Notes: generated by a model not told the origin, from the sequence alone. A DNA stretch of 64,000 nt from an uncultured archaeon (GCA_902386205.1 CABMIH010000065.1:62001-126000); one strand, 5' to 3'. Positions 36,234 to 45,501 are shown, numbered from the stretch's first letter. A program made the numbers and translations.

Positions 36234-37421
36234 TTAATCCTCGACTTTTATCCCGTTCTCTCTTGCGATATCCTTGAAGGCCGAAGCCACATACTTCACC
36301 TGTTCCCATTTGAGGCCGTAAGTGTTGATCTTGAAATTCTTGCTCATGCCAGGATGAAGCCCCACTATCTTTCGCTTCTTCAGTTCATGATAGAGGAAGT
36401 AGCCCCTGCGTTTATCTTTTTCAGCTATCTCATGCAGCGGCAGGCTTTCGATGTTCATTAGCGTATGCTGTTTTGGCTTGACGCCCATCTGGTGGAAACC
36501 CTCGATTTTCTCAAGCTCCCCCACGAAATACCGGGCTTTTTCGACCTCCTCGTCCCAGTGCTTGACACGTTCCACGACAGCAGGGAACGATGCCATAAGG
36601 GTGGCCACAGGCGCGCCGAACACCGGAGAGCAGCCAAACAGCGCTATCTCTTTCTTCGTAAAGCCCCGGCCGCTCCAGTCGCCCCGTAACGTGGATTTAT
36701 TAAAGACCTTGCTTGTCCATTCATATGTTGTGGCAAGTATTCCTATAGGCGCTGACGCGGCCCAGCTCTTGTGCCCTGAGCCGCACAGGAAATACACATG
36801 GAGTTTTTTTCCGTCCACGGGCATTATGCCTGATGAATAAGCAGTATTCAACAGGAATGGGACACCGTATTCTTTGCAAATGTTTCCTACTTTTTCTGCA
36901 TCTGCCACGTTCCCGTACCTGTAATCCACATGCGTAAGTACGGCCATCGAAAGTAGCTTTCCGGTTTTCTGCTCAACTTCCTCAAATTTCCTGGCGTATC
37001 CTTCAATATCGACCTCAAAAGTCGGATAACCGTTATGCGGGACCTCGACTATATTCAACTTATTAGCTTCGGCTGCAAGATACGACGTATAATGGGCAAG
37101 GGCGTCGACCACCACCGTATCACCGGGTTCGCACACCATGTGCATCGCGGCCCATTTTGCATGGCGGCATCCAGCAGTGAACCTCACATCATCCATGTTA
37201 AGGAACTCTGCCACATCCTGCACCAGGTCGTGGACGGGAGGGTTCTCAACCAGGTCAACCCTTGCCTCGAAGCAGTAATCGCAAACCGAATAACCATCGC
37301 CGAATTCAAGGAGGGCTTTTCGCGCCTCCGCGGTCAGAACACCGCCGCGCTGGATGGGGTGCACATTGACGTAAGTATCCGAAACTCCACGTGTGATATT
37401 CTTGTATTTCTTAGTATCCAT
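36234..37421 (-). CDS. pscS: O-phosphoseryl-tRNA:Cys-tRNA synthase (SepCysS)
   Basis: 395 residues from ATG 37421 (GTG 37433 also in frame). A PLP enzyme that turns Sep-tRNA-Cys into Cys-tRNA-Cys. Seen: N-terminal VNVHPIQRGGVLT, the catalytic cysteines in the CDYC segment, THVDYRYGNVADA, and the PLP lysine in GSGHKSWAASAP. It is the indirect route to cysteine typical of methanogens. A TATA-like TTAATTATAAG lies at about 37480-37490 on the minus strand. Confidence 0.95.
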   Translation of the reverse strand: MDTKKYKNITRGVSDTYVNVHPIQRGGVLTAEARKALLEFGDGYSVCDYCFEARVDLVENPPVHDLVQDVAEFLNMDDVRFTAGCRHAKWAAMHMVCEPGDTVVVDALAHYTSYLAAEANKLNIVEVPHNGYPTFEVDIEGYARKFEEVEQKTGKLLSMAVLTHVDYRYGNVADAEKVGNICKEYGVPFLLNTAYSSGIMPVDGKKLHVYFLCGSGHKSWAASAPIGILATTYEWTSKVFNKSTLRGDWSGRGFTKKEIALFGCSPVFGAPVATLMASFPAVVERVKHWDEEVEKARYFVGELEKIEGFHQMGVKPKQHTLMNIESLPLHEIAEKDKRRGYFLYHELKKRKIVGLHPGMSKNFKINTYGLKWEQVKYVASAFKDIARENGIKVED

Positions 37422-37613
37422 ACCTGCTCTCACGTTTGTACATGATGGTTAATTGTGCTCAAAGAGTTTACTAAATGAACTTATAATTAACGGAAAAGGC
37501 AAAACCTTAACGCCAATTTTTTTTAAGAAGATCCTTCAAGGAAATCCGAAATCTTTATCATTATGATACTCATTATAAGTAATTAAAGATTTTAGGTGGA
37601 TAGAAGGAAGAAC

Positions 37614-37976
37614 ATGCCGGATGAGTATATTAGTTATAAATATATTGAATCTTTAGCACTCAATATATATTTGTTTTTAGTTTTTTTATCGATCCAGATC
37701 TGGTTCTTGTGGAAAGATATTGATAAAAAAGAATTGAGATCATTGATCAGTGCATCTTTTATTAGAAAAAATTGTGTTTATGTGTTCTCTTTTGGTATAT
37801 TTTTCATAATTAATGGTTTTTCTGAGGGAGCAACCCCGCTTGAATCGCAAATTTTTAGCCTGCTGGCCCCCGTCTGCCTCGTATTTCTTACATATGAATG
37901 GTACCGCAAGCTAAGAACTATTGCACATAAAAAAATACTACCCGCCGAGCTTACGGATTCCCATTTTTTTCGTTAA
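37614..37976 (+). CDS. four-span membrane protein, family paralogue of 27753
   Basis: 120 residues from ATG 37614 (GAAGGAAG at 37603-37610; GTG 37596 is in frame). Same pattern as the protein at 27753: WKDIDKKEL, SFIRKNCVYVFSFGIFF, YEWYRK. Function unknown. It overlaps the convergent afpA by 26 nt. Confidence 0.7.
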   Translation: MPDEYISYKYIESLALNIYLFLVFLSIQIWFLWKDIDKKELRSLISASFIRKNCVYVFSFGIFFIINGFSEGATPLESQIFSLLAPVCLVFLTYEWYRKLRTIAHKKILPAELTDSHFFR

Positions 37977-38529
37977 TTTTTCTTTCTATGTGTCTTTTAA
38001 TGAATTCTCTTATTTCATCCGGATGACCGAGCACTGTTATCCCGCTCATTTTCCGAAGTTTTTCAACTGCCTCGATATCCACATCGCGCATTGTCAGGGT
38101 GAGCTTCTTGCCACCAGGTAAATCCGTTGTAATATCGCCTCTTCTCTGGTCTGCCGGGAATATGTACACAGGCACTTTTGCTTTCATGGCCTGCGCAGCC
38201 GCATTTGTAAGAAGGGTATCAGATATCCCGGCAGCGATTTTTGCGACGGTGTTGGAGGTTGAAGGCGTGATCAGCAGGAAATCGTACCTGCCAAGCTGCA
38301 GGTCTCCCACAAGGAACGGGATGTTGGGTGATTTTTCAGTATATATCTTCGGGAAACTGGTTTTCAATTCACCAAAAAGTTTGTACCATTTTACGACCAT
38401 CTCGCCCGCCTGCGAAAGGAATACCTTGACTTCCAGGTTATGCTCTCTGGTGACGTCTTTTATTATATCCAGGCTGTCTTTGAGGTAGTCGCCGCAGCCC
38501 GTTATCCCCCAGGCGATCCTTAGAGTCAC
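37951..38529 (-). CDS. afpA: archaeoflavoprotein AfpA
   Basis: 192 residues of the flavoprotein (UbiX/PPCDC-like) fold: LRIAWGITGCGDYL, LLITPSTSNTVAKIAAGISD, FPADQRRGDITTDLPGG. AfpA binds FMN and takes electrons from ferredoxin; the known partner is an iron-sulfur flavoprotein, which is exactly the gene before it. The two overlap by one base. Confidence 0.88.
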   Translation of the reverse strand: MTLRIAWGITGCGDYLKDSLDIIKDVTREHNLEVKVFLSQAGEMVVKWYKLFGELKTSFPKIYTEKSPNIPFLVGDLQLGRYDFLLITPSTSNTVAKIAAGISDTLLTNAAAQAMKAKVPVYIFPADQRRGDITTDLPGGKKLTLTMRDVDIEAVEKLRKMSGITVLGHPDEIREFIKRHIERKINEKNGNP

Positions 38530-39140
38530 TATAATCTTTTCTCCCTGATCATTAAAGCCATATTCATTAACCTGTTGACAGTCTTTCGCATGCTTTTGCG
38601 GCCTTCCTCGTCCCCCTCTGCGCCCTCTGCACCGCGGTCTTTTGACCAGAATGCACCGCCAAGGTTAGCCCCGAATGAGCCACCACCTACAGGTATCGCT
38701 TCGTTGATGACATAAAAATTGAGTATCGCCTGTATCGATGGTTCCTGCCCGCCTATGCGGTCGCCCCCGACTGCGAGCGCGGCGCCGGGTTTGTTCATGA
38801 TAAAATGAAGGTCCTGTGCAGCTATCGCCCTGCACCTGTCCATTATGACCTTTGTCTGGCCGCTTACCATTCCCTGGTACACGGGTGTACCGATTATAAT
38901 GGCATCGGCCCATTTTAATTTCTCATAGACCTCCTGCATATCGTCGTTGTGGACGCAGCCCTTCCTGTTCTTTATGCAGAAATCACAGTGGATGCAGAAG
39001 TTGAGTTTCTTTCCCATTGCCGAGAAGTATGAGGTTTCTACTGGATATTTCTCAGAGGCGTATCGCAAAGCTTCCCTCACAATGTAATCCGTTGCAGCTT
39101 TTCGCGGGCTGCCTGAGATGCCGAAGAGTTTTAGTCCCAT
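38529..39140 (-). CDS. iron-sulfur flavoprotein (Isf)
   Basis: 203 residues. FMN loop GISGSPRKAATDYIV and the compact cluster motif CIHCDFCIKNRKGC (CX2CX2CX6C) define Isf. It moves electrons between ferredoxin, flavin and small acceptors such as O2 or H2O2. It overlaps vapC by 10 nt and afpA by 1 nt, so is expressed with both. Confidence 0.9.
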   Translation of the reverse strand: MGLKLFGISGSPRKAATDYIVREALRYASEKYPVETSYFSAMGKKLNFCIHCDFCIKNRKGCVHNDDMQEVYEKLKWADAIIIGTPVYQGMVSGQTKVIMDRCRAIAAQDLHFIMNKPGAALAVGGDRIGGQEPSIQAILNFYVINEAIPVGGGSFGANLGGAFWSKDRGAEGAEGDEEGRKSMRKTVNRLMNMALMIREKRL

Positions 39141-39526
39141 ATTGTTTTTACTTCCCCTGATTTAGAGATTTCACTATCATTGGTTATCAATGGGACTTTA
39201 TATTTTTTTGCGGTGGCTGCCACCATCCGGTCATGCAGTTCAGGGATTTTTGAGACGGCCACATTTTTCCAGTCCTGCAGATCAAGGTCTTTTACCTCGA
39301 TATAAGCGCATTTTGATAGATTTTCAAACATTCCCGAAATTTCTTCGTTTGCATCCTTCTTTTGCTTTTTGAATACGTATATCGATTCCCCTATTGAAAT
39401 AGATGGAAGAATCAATTTTATATTGCCATTTTCAGCCCTCTTGAATATGTTTTCTGATTTTTCTGGCAGTTTATCTGTCAAATAATGAATAAAAGCGACA
39501 GTATCTATTACGAATCTATCCGCCAT
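39131..39526 (-). CDS. vapC: VapC-type PIN-domain toxin
   Basis: 131 residues: FVIDTVAFIHYL at the start (first Asp), ISIGESIYVF (Glu), ELHDRMVAATAKKY (Asp) and LITNDSEI (last Asp), the four acidic residues of the PIN nuclease site. Cuts RNA when free of VapB. It overlaps vapB by 19 nt. Confidence 0.88.
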   Translation of the reverse strand: MADRFVIDTVAFIHYLTDKLPEKSENIFKRAENGNIKLILPSISIGESIYVFKKQKKDANEEISGMFENLSKCAYIEVKDLDLQDWKNVAVSKIPELHDRMVAATAKKYKVPLITNDSEISKSGEVKTIWD

Positions 39527-39744
39527 TTTGACCTGATCTCCTTGATACCCTCATCGATCTCTTTTTCTGTGAGCTTTCCCTTCCATATCCCGCGTAGTGA
39601 CGCCGTATCTCGTTTCAAGATAACGCCTGATTCCGTGGGGACGAGGACGACCTCATCTCCCTTGAGCAGGTGTAATAACTCTCTTACTGCCTTAGGAATT
39701 GTGATCTGGCCTTTACTTGTGATTTTTGATCTGTAGGCTTCCAT
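39508..39744 (-). CDS. vapB: AbrB-type VapB antitoxin
   Basis: 78 residues from ATG 39744: SKITSKGQITIPKAVRELL is a clear AbrB/SpoVT DNA-binding core, and the C-terminal helix (GKLTEKEIDEGIKEI) should bind VapC. Confidence 0.88.
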   Translation of the reverse strand: MEAYRSKITSKGQITIPKAVRELLHLLKGDEVVLVPTESGVILKRDTASLRGIWKGKLTEKEIDEGIKEIRSKWRIDS

Positions 39745-39762
39745 TTTTATTCTCCTTACCAC

Positions 39763-39791
39763 AGGTATTACTTATATTTGCATATATACCT
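39763..39791 (-). promoter_or_regulatory. vapBC promoter/operator
   Basis: AGGTAT (39763-39768) and ATACCT (39786-39791) flank a TATA-like TATATGCAAATATAAG on the minus strand. This is the layout expected for self-repression by VapBC. Confidence 0.4.
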
Positions 39792-39824
39792 TTCATACAA
39801 CCCTATTTCACAAAATTGCACTGC

Positions 39825-40955
39825 TCACTTCTCAATTATCGTCTCCTCTATCTTTATCCCGAAATGTCTTGCGGCAGCCTCAAAATACACCAGCACCTCA
39901 TCACCCTCCTTGAGCGATGTCACAGGTACGGCCTTTCCGTCGCTCCCGACAAGCTTTATGGTCTCTGCGTTCTGGAGCAGTGTCTTTATCCTCGTTCCTT
40001 CAACCTCGGCTTCAACAAGCATCAGCGGTCGCCGCTCTATCTTGACCCTCCCCACAACTGCCGGCCGGGTTTCACCTTCCCTGTCAACTATCAGGACATC
40101 ATCGCCCGAAGTGAGTTCAGAGAGGTATCGTGTCTTTTCACCGACCCTGATATACGCATGCACCGCCCCTGCGTTCACCCTGAAGGGCCGCGCGGCCACG
40201 TAGGGGCTCTCCTCGGATTCTGAGTGCACAAGGAAGAGGCCGTTGCTCTGCGAACCTATCAGCATCCCTTCACCTGGAACCATCAGAGAAGCCGTATCAA
40301 CACATACCCTGTCGCCCATACCCACCTGCTTCACCTTTGTCACGCTGGCTTTCGCAAGTGGTATTTTTTCCATCCCGGACCTGTCCCTGACAGCTATCAC
40401 TTTCTTTATCTCTGATATGTCAGTATCAAGTAATACGCCGTCCGAGCCGTGCTCCAGTGTCAGAAGTGCAAGTTTTGCCTCTTCTGCGTTCTGGACACCT
40501 GCAATTATCTCCACGTCAAGCTTCTGCAAACCAGCTATCAGGTTCTCAAGCGGGATGACTTTCCAGTCCGTACCTACCACTACAAGGTAATCGCAGGTCT
40601 TCCCGAGTTCGACTGCGAACTCCTCATATTTCTTATTTTTAATTATAACATATCCTGCGACCGTTTTTCCATCTTTTGCGAGGCGCTGCGCCCTGAGTAT
40701 GTCATCGGAATGAGCGAAATCAGAAGGCAGTTTTTTCGTTCCATCCCCTTCGTTACCTTTTCCCACGATTATGATGTCAGCTTCCTGGTCGGGCGCTGCT
40801 ATCCTGATATTGCCCAGTTCCCTTGCTTTCTGCACATCCTCTGGATTTAAAATAATACAATCTGCGCCTGATTCAAGACCTGTTGTGATCCGGGGCTTAT
40901 TTTCCTCCCATGCTCCACTGTCGGCTTTTATCCATACGGCTTTTTCTTTTTTCAC
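39825..40955 (-). CDS. aroB': 3-dehydroquinate synthase II
   Basis: 376 residues; archaeal enzyme that oxidises and cyclises ADH to 3-dehydroquinate. The hallmark blocks are [56 protein letters not shown] and [13 protein letters not shown]. It overlaps the ADH synthase gene by 4 nt. Together they replace DAHP synthase and classical AroB at the entry of the shikimate pathway. Confidence 0.95.
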   Translation of the reverse strand: MKKEKAVWIKADSGAWEENKPRITTGLESGADCIILNPEDVQKARELGNIRIAAPDQEADIIIVGKGNEGDGTKKLPSDFAHSDDILRAQRLAKDGKTVAGYVIIKNKKYEEFAVELGKTCDYLVVVGTDWKVIPLENLIAGLQKLDVEIIAGVQNAEEAKLALLTLEHGSDGVLLDTDISEIKKVIAVRDRSGMEKIPLAKASVTKVKQVGMGDRVCVDTASLMVPGEGMLIGSQSNGLFLVHSESEESPYVAARPFRVNAGAVHAYIRVGEKTRYLSELTSGDDVLIVDREGETRPAVVGRVKIERRPLMLVEAEVEGTRIKTLLQNAETIKLVGSDGKAVPVTSLKEGDEVLVYFEAAARHFGIKIEETIIEK

Positions 40956-41758
40956 CGCAGGGCCTCCATGGCATCATCGACGCTTGCTCCTTTGTGGACG
41001 ATAAGCGTGAGGGCGCGGGTCATGGCTATGGGATTATCATGCTGGAAGACATTTCGCCCTATCGCGACACCGCGGCCTCCCGCATCTATTGCGGCGCGTA
41101 CCATTGCAAGGAATTCCTCATCCGTGTTCGTTTTGGGGCCGCCAGCCATTACCACAGGCACGGGGCATCCTTCAACAACTGTCCTGAATGAGTCGATATC
41201 GCCAGTGAAGTTGGTTTTTACGATATCAGCTCCAAGCTCGGCTCCCACGCGGGCAACATGCGCTACGGCCTGCGGATCGTTTGAGTTCTTTATGTCCTTC
41301 CCCCTGGGGTACATCATTGCTATCAATGGCATTCCCCAATCATCGCACTCCTGTGAAACAAACCCCAGTTTCTTTAACTGGTCCGCTTCGGTTTCAGAAC
41401 CTATGTTGATATGAACGCTCACGGCATCTGCGCCCATCTTAATAGCCTCTTCCACAGTGCAGACCTGTACTTTGTCATTTGGGTCCGGCCCGAGAGAAGT
41501 GGATGCACTCATATGTATTATAAGCCCGATATCGCGCCCGTATCCCCTGTGGCCGTGTTTCGCCATTCCTTTCTGGAGAAGGACGGCATTGGCCCCGCCT
41601 TCGGCAACCTTGTCCACCATGTTCGCAAGATTCTCGATACCCCTTACAGGCCCCATGGAAATCCCGTGATCCATCGGGATTATTACCATGTTCCTGCTTT
41701 CCCTGTCCATTATCCTTTCAAGTCTTATTTTCTTACCAAGTTCTGACAATTTGATCAC
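40952..41758 (-). CDS. aroA': 2-amino-3,7-dideoxy-D-threo-hept-6-ulosonate (ADH) synthase
   Basis: 268 residues, class I aldolase fold. [28 protein letters not shown]-like block [11 protein letters not shown], and the Schiff-base lysine in [12 protein letters not shown] are typical. First step of archaeal aromatic amino acid synthesis from aspartate semialdehyde and a ketose phosphate. First gene of a two-gene operon. Confidence 0.95.
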   Translation of the reverse strand: MIKLSELGKKIRLERIMDRESRNMVIIPMDHGISMGPVRGIENLANMVDKVAEGGANAVLLQKGMAKHGHRGYGRDIGLIIHMSASTSLGPDPNDKVQVCTVEEAIKMGADAVSVHINIGSETEADQLKKLGFVSQECDDWGMPLIAMMYPRGKDIKNSNDPQAVAHVARVGAELGADIVKTNFTGDIDSFRTVVEGCPVPVVMAGGPKTNTDEEFLAMVRAAIDAGGRGVAIGRNVFQHDNPIAMTRALTLIVHKGASVDDAMEALR

Positions 41759-41771
41759 CTGTTTGAATTCA

Positions 41772-41818
41772 TGTTAGTATGTAACACACTAACACGGCAA
41801 TTGCGGTATATATATTTT
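41772..41818 (-). promoter_or_regulatory. promoter and palindromic operator of the aroA'-aroB' operon
   Basis: A 23-bp palindrome with one mismatched pair (TGTTAGTATGT, A, then ACACACTAACA; 41772-41794) ends 13 bp before the aroA' ATG. A TATA box (AAAATATATATA on the minus strand, about 41806-41818) sits about 25 bp further up, so the transcription start should fall in the palindrome. A repressor site is the simplest reading. Confidence 0.55.
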
Positions 41819-41869
41819 TGCAAATCCTATTACCAAAATTTATAAATATCATTAACGCAAATGTAATAA

Positions 41870-42015
41870 TTGGGAGAGCAAACCGGGTGTTCATATCTGG
41901 ACTTACTTCGACTAGGTTTGGAATGATGTAGAATAAACCAAACATGGGTAAAACCATGCACGGTTCAGCTATGGATTTGGTTCCCGCCCGGGCTTGAATC
42001 CACTGTGCGGGATTT
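41870..42015 (+). other. possible structured leader of uspA
   Basis: Short pairings are nested here: AACCAAA with TTTGGTT (around 41935-41977) enclosing CATGG/CCATG, then TCCCGC with GCGGGA near the end (about 41981-42009). This is more structure than expected for a plain spacer. No known RNA family recognised. Confidence 0.3.
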
Positions 42016-42465
42016 ATGAGCAAACTATATAAGAAGATCTTAATAGCGACGGATGGGTCAGAAAATGTCAGAAAGGCCATATCCCATGCAATAGGACTTG
42101 CAAAATTGTATGATGCGCAGCTTAATGCAGTTTATGTGATGGACATAAAAACGGATTATGGTCCAAAATCATATCTATCTACAGATCTATCCACCGAAGG
42201 CCTTGAGAATTTTTTAAAACAGGAAGGGGATGCAGCGATCAAATATGTCGAGGATATGGCAAAGAACGAAGGTCTTGGTATTGAAAAATGGATGCGGCGG
42301 GGAAATCCGGCTGATGAGATACTGAAGCTTGCACAAGAGCAATCCATTGACCTGATCGTAATGGGTACGCTTGGCAGAAGCGGGATTGAAAAATTCCTGC
42401 TCGGCAGCGTTGCGGATAAAGTGATAAGGAATTCAAAGGTCCCGGTGCTGGTTGCAAGAAAATAA
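42016..42465 (+). CDS. universal stress protein (UspA)
   Basis: 149 residues: KKILIATDGSENVRKAISHA at the start and MGTLGRSGIEKFLLGSVADK near the end, the ATP-binding G-2X-G-9X-GS motif. Nucleotide-binding stress protein. Single gene with a long upstream region. Confidence 0.92.
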   Translation: MSKLYKKILIATDGSENVRKAISHAIGLAKLYDAQLNAVYVMDIKTDYGPKSYLSTDLSTEGLENFLKQEGDAAIKYVEDMAKNEGLGIEKWMRRGNPADEILKLAQEQSIDLIVMGTLGRSGIEKFLLGSVADKVIRNSKVPVLVARK

Positions 42466-42517
42466 CGATATAAACATCTTTTACCGGAAATGGTGAAGTT
42501 TCCCATCTCATCTTCCC

Positions 42518-42943
42518 TTACAGGTCAAGTACAACCCTGGCGCTCCACAGTTCATCAGTTTTTTTAACCTCGAACATGTGATACGTAACCGCCTTGACAT
42601 CGGACCTGAGCCTGTGTTTCTTCCTGTCGATATTCTCACCCGTCACCACAGCTTTCAGTTCATAGGATCCATTTTTTTTGATTTTAACATCGAACCCTGA
42701 GAATACGATCCCTTCGGCATCTTTTAAGTAAACAAGTTCCGAGAGCCAGTCAAACAGTAGGCCATCAACATCTTCATTCACAAGGGCGATCGTTCTTGTT
42801 ATCCCATGGCTGACACTTCTTGTGTCAACCATTATCTCAAACATTGCTATCGCTGCGTCATTGAAGAGTTCTTCCAGTGTCCCGCCATCAGCTTCAAAAG
42901 CTGCATCCGCTGTTGCAAGATCATCACGATACCTGTAAGACAT
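42518..42943 (-). CDS. archease
   Basis: 141 residues from ATG 42943. Archease pattern: DVAFEA-like start (DAAFEADGGTLEELFNDAA), LLFDWLSELVYLKD, KAVTYHMFEVKKT. It activates the RNA ligase RtcB in tRNA splicing and repair. rtcB is not in this window. Confidence 0.92.
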   Translation of the reverse strand: MSYRYRDDLATADAAFEADGGTLEELFNDAAIAMFEIMVDTRSVSHGITRTIALVNEDVDGLLFDWLSELVYLKDAEGIVFSGFDVKIKKNGSYELKAVVTGENIDRKKHRLRSDVKAVTYHMFEVKKTDELWSARVVLDL

Positions 42944-43027
42944 GTCACTTCCTGTTCCAAAAAGACTTATTATCCGTATGTTCCTCACTCCTTATCAAAA
43001 TGGCGTCATGAATATTATTAATCAATG

Positions 43028-43063
43028 GTTATTATTAATCGTTATCAATTAATTATTTAACGA
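43028..43063 (+). promoter_or_regulatory. promoter of first CBS gene
   Basis: TATTATTAATCGTTATCAATT then AATTATTTAACGAA; almost the same as the sequence at 43566-43602. TATA-like AATTATTTAA lies at about 43050-43060. Confidence 0.45.
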
Positions 43064-43507
43064 ATGAATTACAATAATATTGCGGGAGTGAGTAATATTA
43101 GATTAGAAAACAAATTATTAAGAGATGTAATGACAAGAGGTGTGGTGACCGTCCCTATGGAAGCCACGGCCAAACAGATCGCCGCATTGCTGAGCAAACA
43201 TGGTCTTTCGGGGGCTGCTGTCATAGGGCCTGAGGGAGAAGCGATGGGTGTCATCTCAGATATGGACATACTTGAGATAATTGGAAAAGATAATTGGGAA
43301 AAGATGCCTGCCGAATCTATAATGACACCGCGCCTGGTAACTGTCGGACCCACCTCAACGCTGGGTGAAGCCGCAAGGATAATGAGAGAAAAGCATATCC
43401 ACAGGTTGCTTATTTTCTCAGAGCGCGGCGTGGGAGCATCGCAGAGGCCTGTTGGCATAGTGAGCGCGAGCGATATAGTAAGGGAAGCTGCAAGGGAAGA
43501 GGGATAA
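43064..43507 (+). CDS. CBS-domain pair protein, copy 1
   Basis: 147 residues with two CBS domains (VTVPMEATAKQIAALLSKHG and VTVGPTSTLGEAARIMREKH). Such pairs bind adenosine nucleotides and sense energy state. It is about 75-80% identical to the next gene, with duplicated promoter. The start is doubtful: ATG 43064 lies so close to the TATA element that it may be upstream of the transcript; GTG 43088 beside GGGAG is an option. The codon matching the ATG of copy 2 is AAT here. Confidence 0.85.
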   Translation: MNYNNIAGVSNIRLENKLLRDVMTRGVVTVPMEATAKQIAALLSKHGLSGAAVIGPEGEAMGVISDMDILEIIGKDNWEKMPAESIMTPRLVTVGPTSTLGEAARIMREKHIHRLLIFSERGVGASQRPVGIVSASDIVREAAREEG

Positions 43508-43565
43508 ATCTAAAAAATTCCTGGTATTTGTATAAAAAAGGGCACTGCTTGCTTAATTATTATTA

Positions 43566-43602
43566 CTTATTATTAATCATTAGCAATTAATTATTTAACG
43601 AA
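43566..43602 (+). promoter_or_regulatory. promoter of second CBS gene
   Basis: Duplicate of the 43028-43063 element: TATTATTAATCATTAGCAATT then AATTATTTAACGAA. Confidence 0.45.
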
Positions 43603-43635
43603 GGAAACACAATATTATCCTGACAGGAGGAACCC

Positions 43636-44043
43636 ATGATAAGATTAAAAAATAAGTTATTAAGAGATATCATGACCCGGGACGTTGTAACTGTTCCAAT
43701 GGACGCAACGGCCAAACAGATCGCTTCCCTTTTGAGCAGAAAAGGACTTTCTGGAGCTGCTGTTATAGGACCCCAGGGGAAAGCAATGGGTGTGATCTCA
43801 ACTATGGATATACTTAGGGTAATAGAAAAGGAAAACTGGGAAAACATACCAGCCGAGTCTATCATGACTTCCCATCTTGTAGCAGTTAAACCGACAACCA
43901 CGCTTGGGGCTGCTGTAAAGATAATGATGGAAAAACATATCCACAGGCTGCTTGTTTTCTCAGAAGGCGGTGTCGGGGCATCGCAGAGGCCAATCGGGAT
44001 ATTGAGTGCAAGCGATATAATAAGGGAAGCCGCGAGAGATTAA
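43636..44043 (+). CDS. CBS-domain pair protein, copy 2
   Basis: 135 residues, tandem paralogue of the gene at 43064 over its full length, including KHIHRLLVFSEGGVGASQRP. The start is firm: CAGGAGG at 43624-43630, then ATG. Role as an adenylate sensor is inferred. Confidence 0.88.
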   Translation: MIRLKNKLLRDIMTRDVVTVPMDATAKQIASLLSRKGLSGAAVIGPQGKAMGVISTMDILRVIEKENWENIPAESIMTSHLVAVKPTTTLGAAVKIMMEKHIHRLLVFSEGGVGASQRPIGILSASDIIREAARD

Positions 44044-44051
44044 ATCAGGAA

Positions 44052-44639
44052 TCAACTGGTAATAAACACAGATGCTATCAATGGCGTGATAAAAGTCTCG
44101 ATCATTGCTGCCACAAAGAGCAGGGGCACTATTTTTTTCATGTAAAAAATCAAACCCTGCTTTAATTCTTGTTTTATATCTGTTTTCAAACCTCTTATGG
44201 ACAGGTACATCACATGCCCCAGCCTGAGCCCTATGCCTGCGCTGATCAGAACCATCGGGATTTCAATAATACCGTGGGGCAAAATGGCGGCCGCAACAAA
44301 AAGAATCCCCTGCTTCCTTGAAACAACATCCACGACAACGCTGAGCACGACGCCGTTCCCGGCCACAAATAAAAGCGGTATTATACCAAAACCTATTCCC
44401 AATAGGAGGGAAAACAGGCTTTTAATCGCATTGTTGAAAAATATCACAAGCATTATTAGAAATGGATTCAGTTCTTTGATCCATCCGTATGAATTATTAA
44501 GCATTTCAAGATAGTTTTCTGACAATCCGGGATTTTCTTGAGATGCCACCACACCCACTATCAACGAAAGGATAAAAATCCCTGTGATAACAAGAATGTA
44601 TTTCCTTAAAGAATACAGGTAATCGAGGTCTTTTTGCAT
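44052..44639 (-). CDS. SpoIIM/DUF95 family membrane protein
   Basis: 195 residues, five or so spans, with FFNNAIKSLFSLLLGIGFGI, PLLFVAGNGVVLSVVV and ILPHGIIEIPMVLISAGIGL, the conserved DUF95 blocks. Archaeal members have no sporulation role; function unknown. One nt after the DUF63 gene on the same strand. Confidence 0.85.
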   Translation of the reverse strand: MQKDLDYLYSLRKYILVITGIFILSLIVGVVASQENPGLSENYLEMLNNSYGWIKELNPFLIMLVIFFNNAIKSLFSLLLGIGFGIIPLLFVAGNGVVLSVVVDVVSRKQGILFVAAAILPHGIIEIPMVLISAGIGLRLGHVMYLSIRGLKTDIKQELKQGLIFYMKKIVPLLFVAAMIETFITPLIASVFITS

Positions 44640-44640
44640 T

Positions 44641-45501
44641 TCATACTCCCATCAGGATCCGAAGCGTATTCCGCGTTGCAGGCGAAAGGCCGAGGACAAG
44701 TATAGCAAGCTTCATGAGATTTATAAGTTTCCTTTCTTTTTCATCATTCAATTTGTTATCCAGCATATAAAGCACAGGTATGAACACGAGCAATTTCAGG
44801 GGATACATCACGATCGAGGGATGATCCGTATAATTCCCCGCCAGGTCAATAAAAATAGTAGGAGCGACATGCTTTTCATAATACCCGAGCCAGTCCATAC
44901 CGATAAATGTGGATGATGCGTCCAGTAAATGGGTGAACAGGATGGATACATTTAGCTTGTCCGTAAGAAGTGTAAAATTCAGGCTGCGGGATACCAAATA
45001 AACAATGGATGTCGCCAGTATGCCTAATGTCACAATAGCGGCCGCAGGTACAGGATTCCTGACTTCCCCCAGCGCCAGCAACGCCGCAACATTAATTAAA
45101 GTCCATACTACTCCGGCAAAACCAAAAAGAACATGATAATCTTTTATTTTCCCTTTTTCCTGAAGTTTAACTGCAAGAGTAAGAATAATCATCGTCACTG
45201 CAAAAATGACAAAATAAATTATTGGCGTTATGAAGAGATACTTAAGCGGCGGGGTGAAGATATCCGAATCTTCAAGCACGCGAAGTGATGAGCCTGCAAG
45301 AATATAAGGAGTTACTGCGGCAATAAATCGTGCATCTATTTTGATCCTGAGTTTTTCCAGTAACCTTAAGACCCCGAAAATACTTATACCCAGCAATATC
45401 GCATAAGTGACCGTATCCACTGGATTATATGATTCGTCATTGACGATTCCGCTTATGTAATACTTATATATATACTGCCAGAGCGTATCTATTATATCCA
45501 T
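44641..45501 (-). CDS. DUF63 family membrane protein
   Basis: 286 residues, seven or more spans. The N-terminus [19 protein letters not shown] and the block [13 protein letters not shown] are DUF63 features. Function unknown. It is divergent from egsA with only 11 bp between start codons and continues into the SpoIIM-like gene. Confidence 0.88.
   Translation of the reverse strand: MDIIDTLWQYIYKYYISGIVNDESYNPVDTVTYAILLGISIFGVLRLLEKLRIKIDARFIAAVTPYILAGSSLRVLEDSDIFTPPLKYLFITPIIYFVIFAVTMIILTLAVKLQEKGKIKDYHVLFGFAGVVWTLINVAALLALGEVRNPVPAAAIVTLGILATSIVYLVSRSLNFTLLTDKLNVSILFTHLLDASSTFIGMDWLGYYEKHVAPTIFIDLAGNYTDHPSIVMYPLKLLVFIPVLYMLDNKLNDEKERKLINLMKLAILVLGLSPATRNTLRILMGV

Noticed and set aside
41975-42005. 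tRNA-like T-arm (GGCTTGAATCC)
   Set aside because: No acceptor stem, anticodon arm or CCA-side pairing could be found around it.
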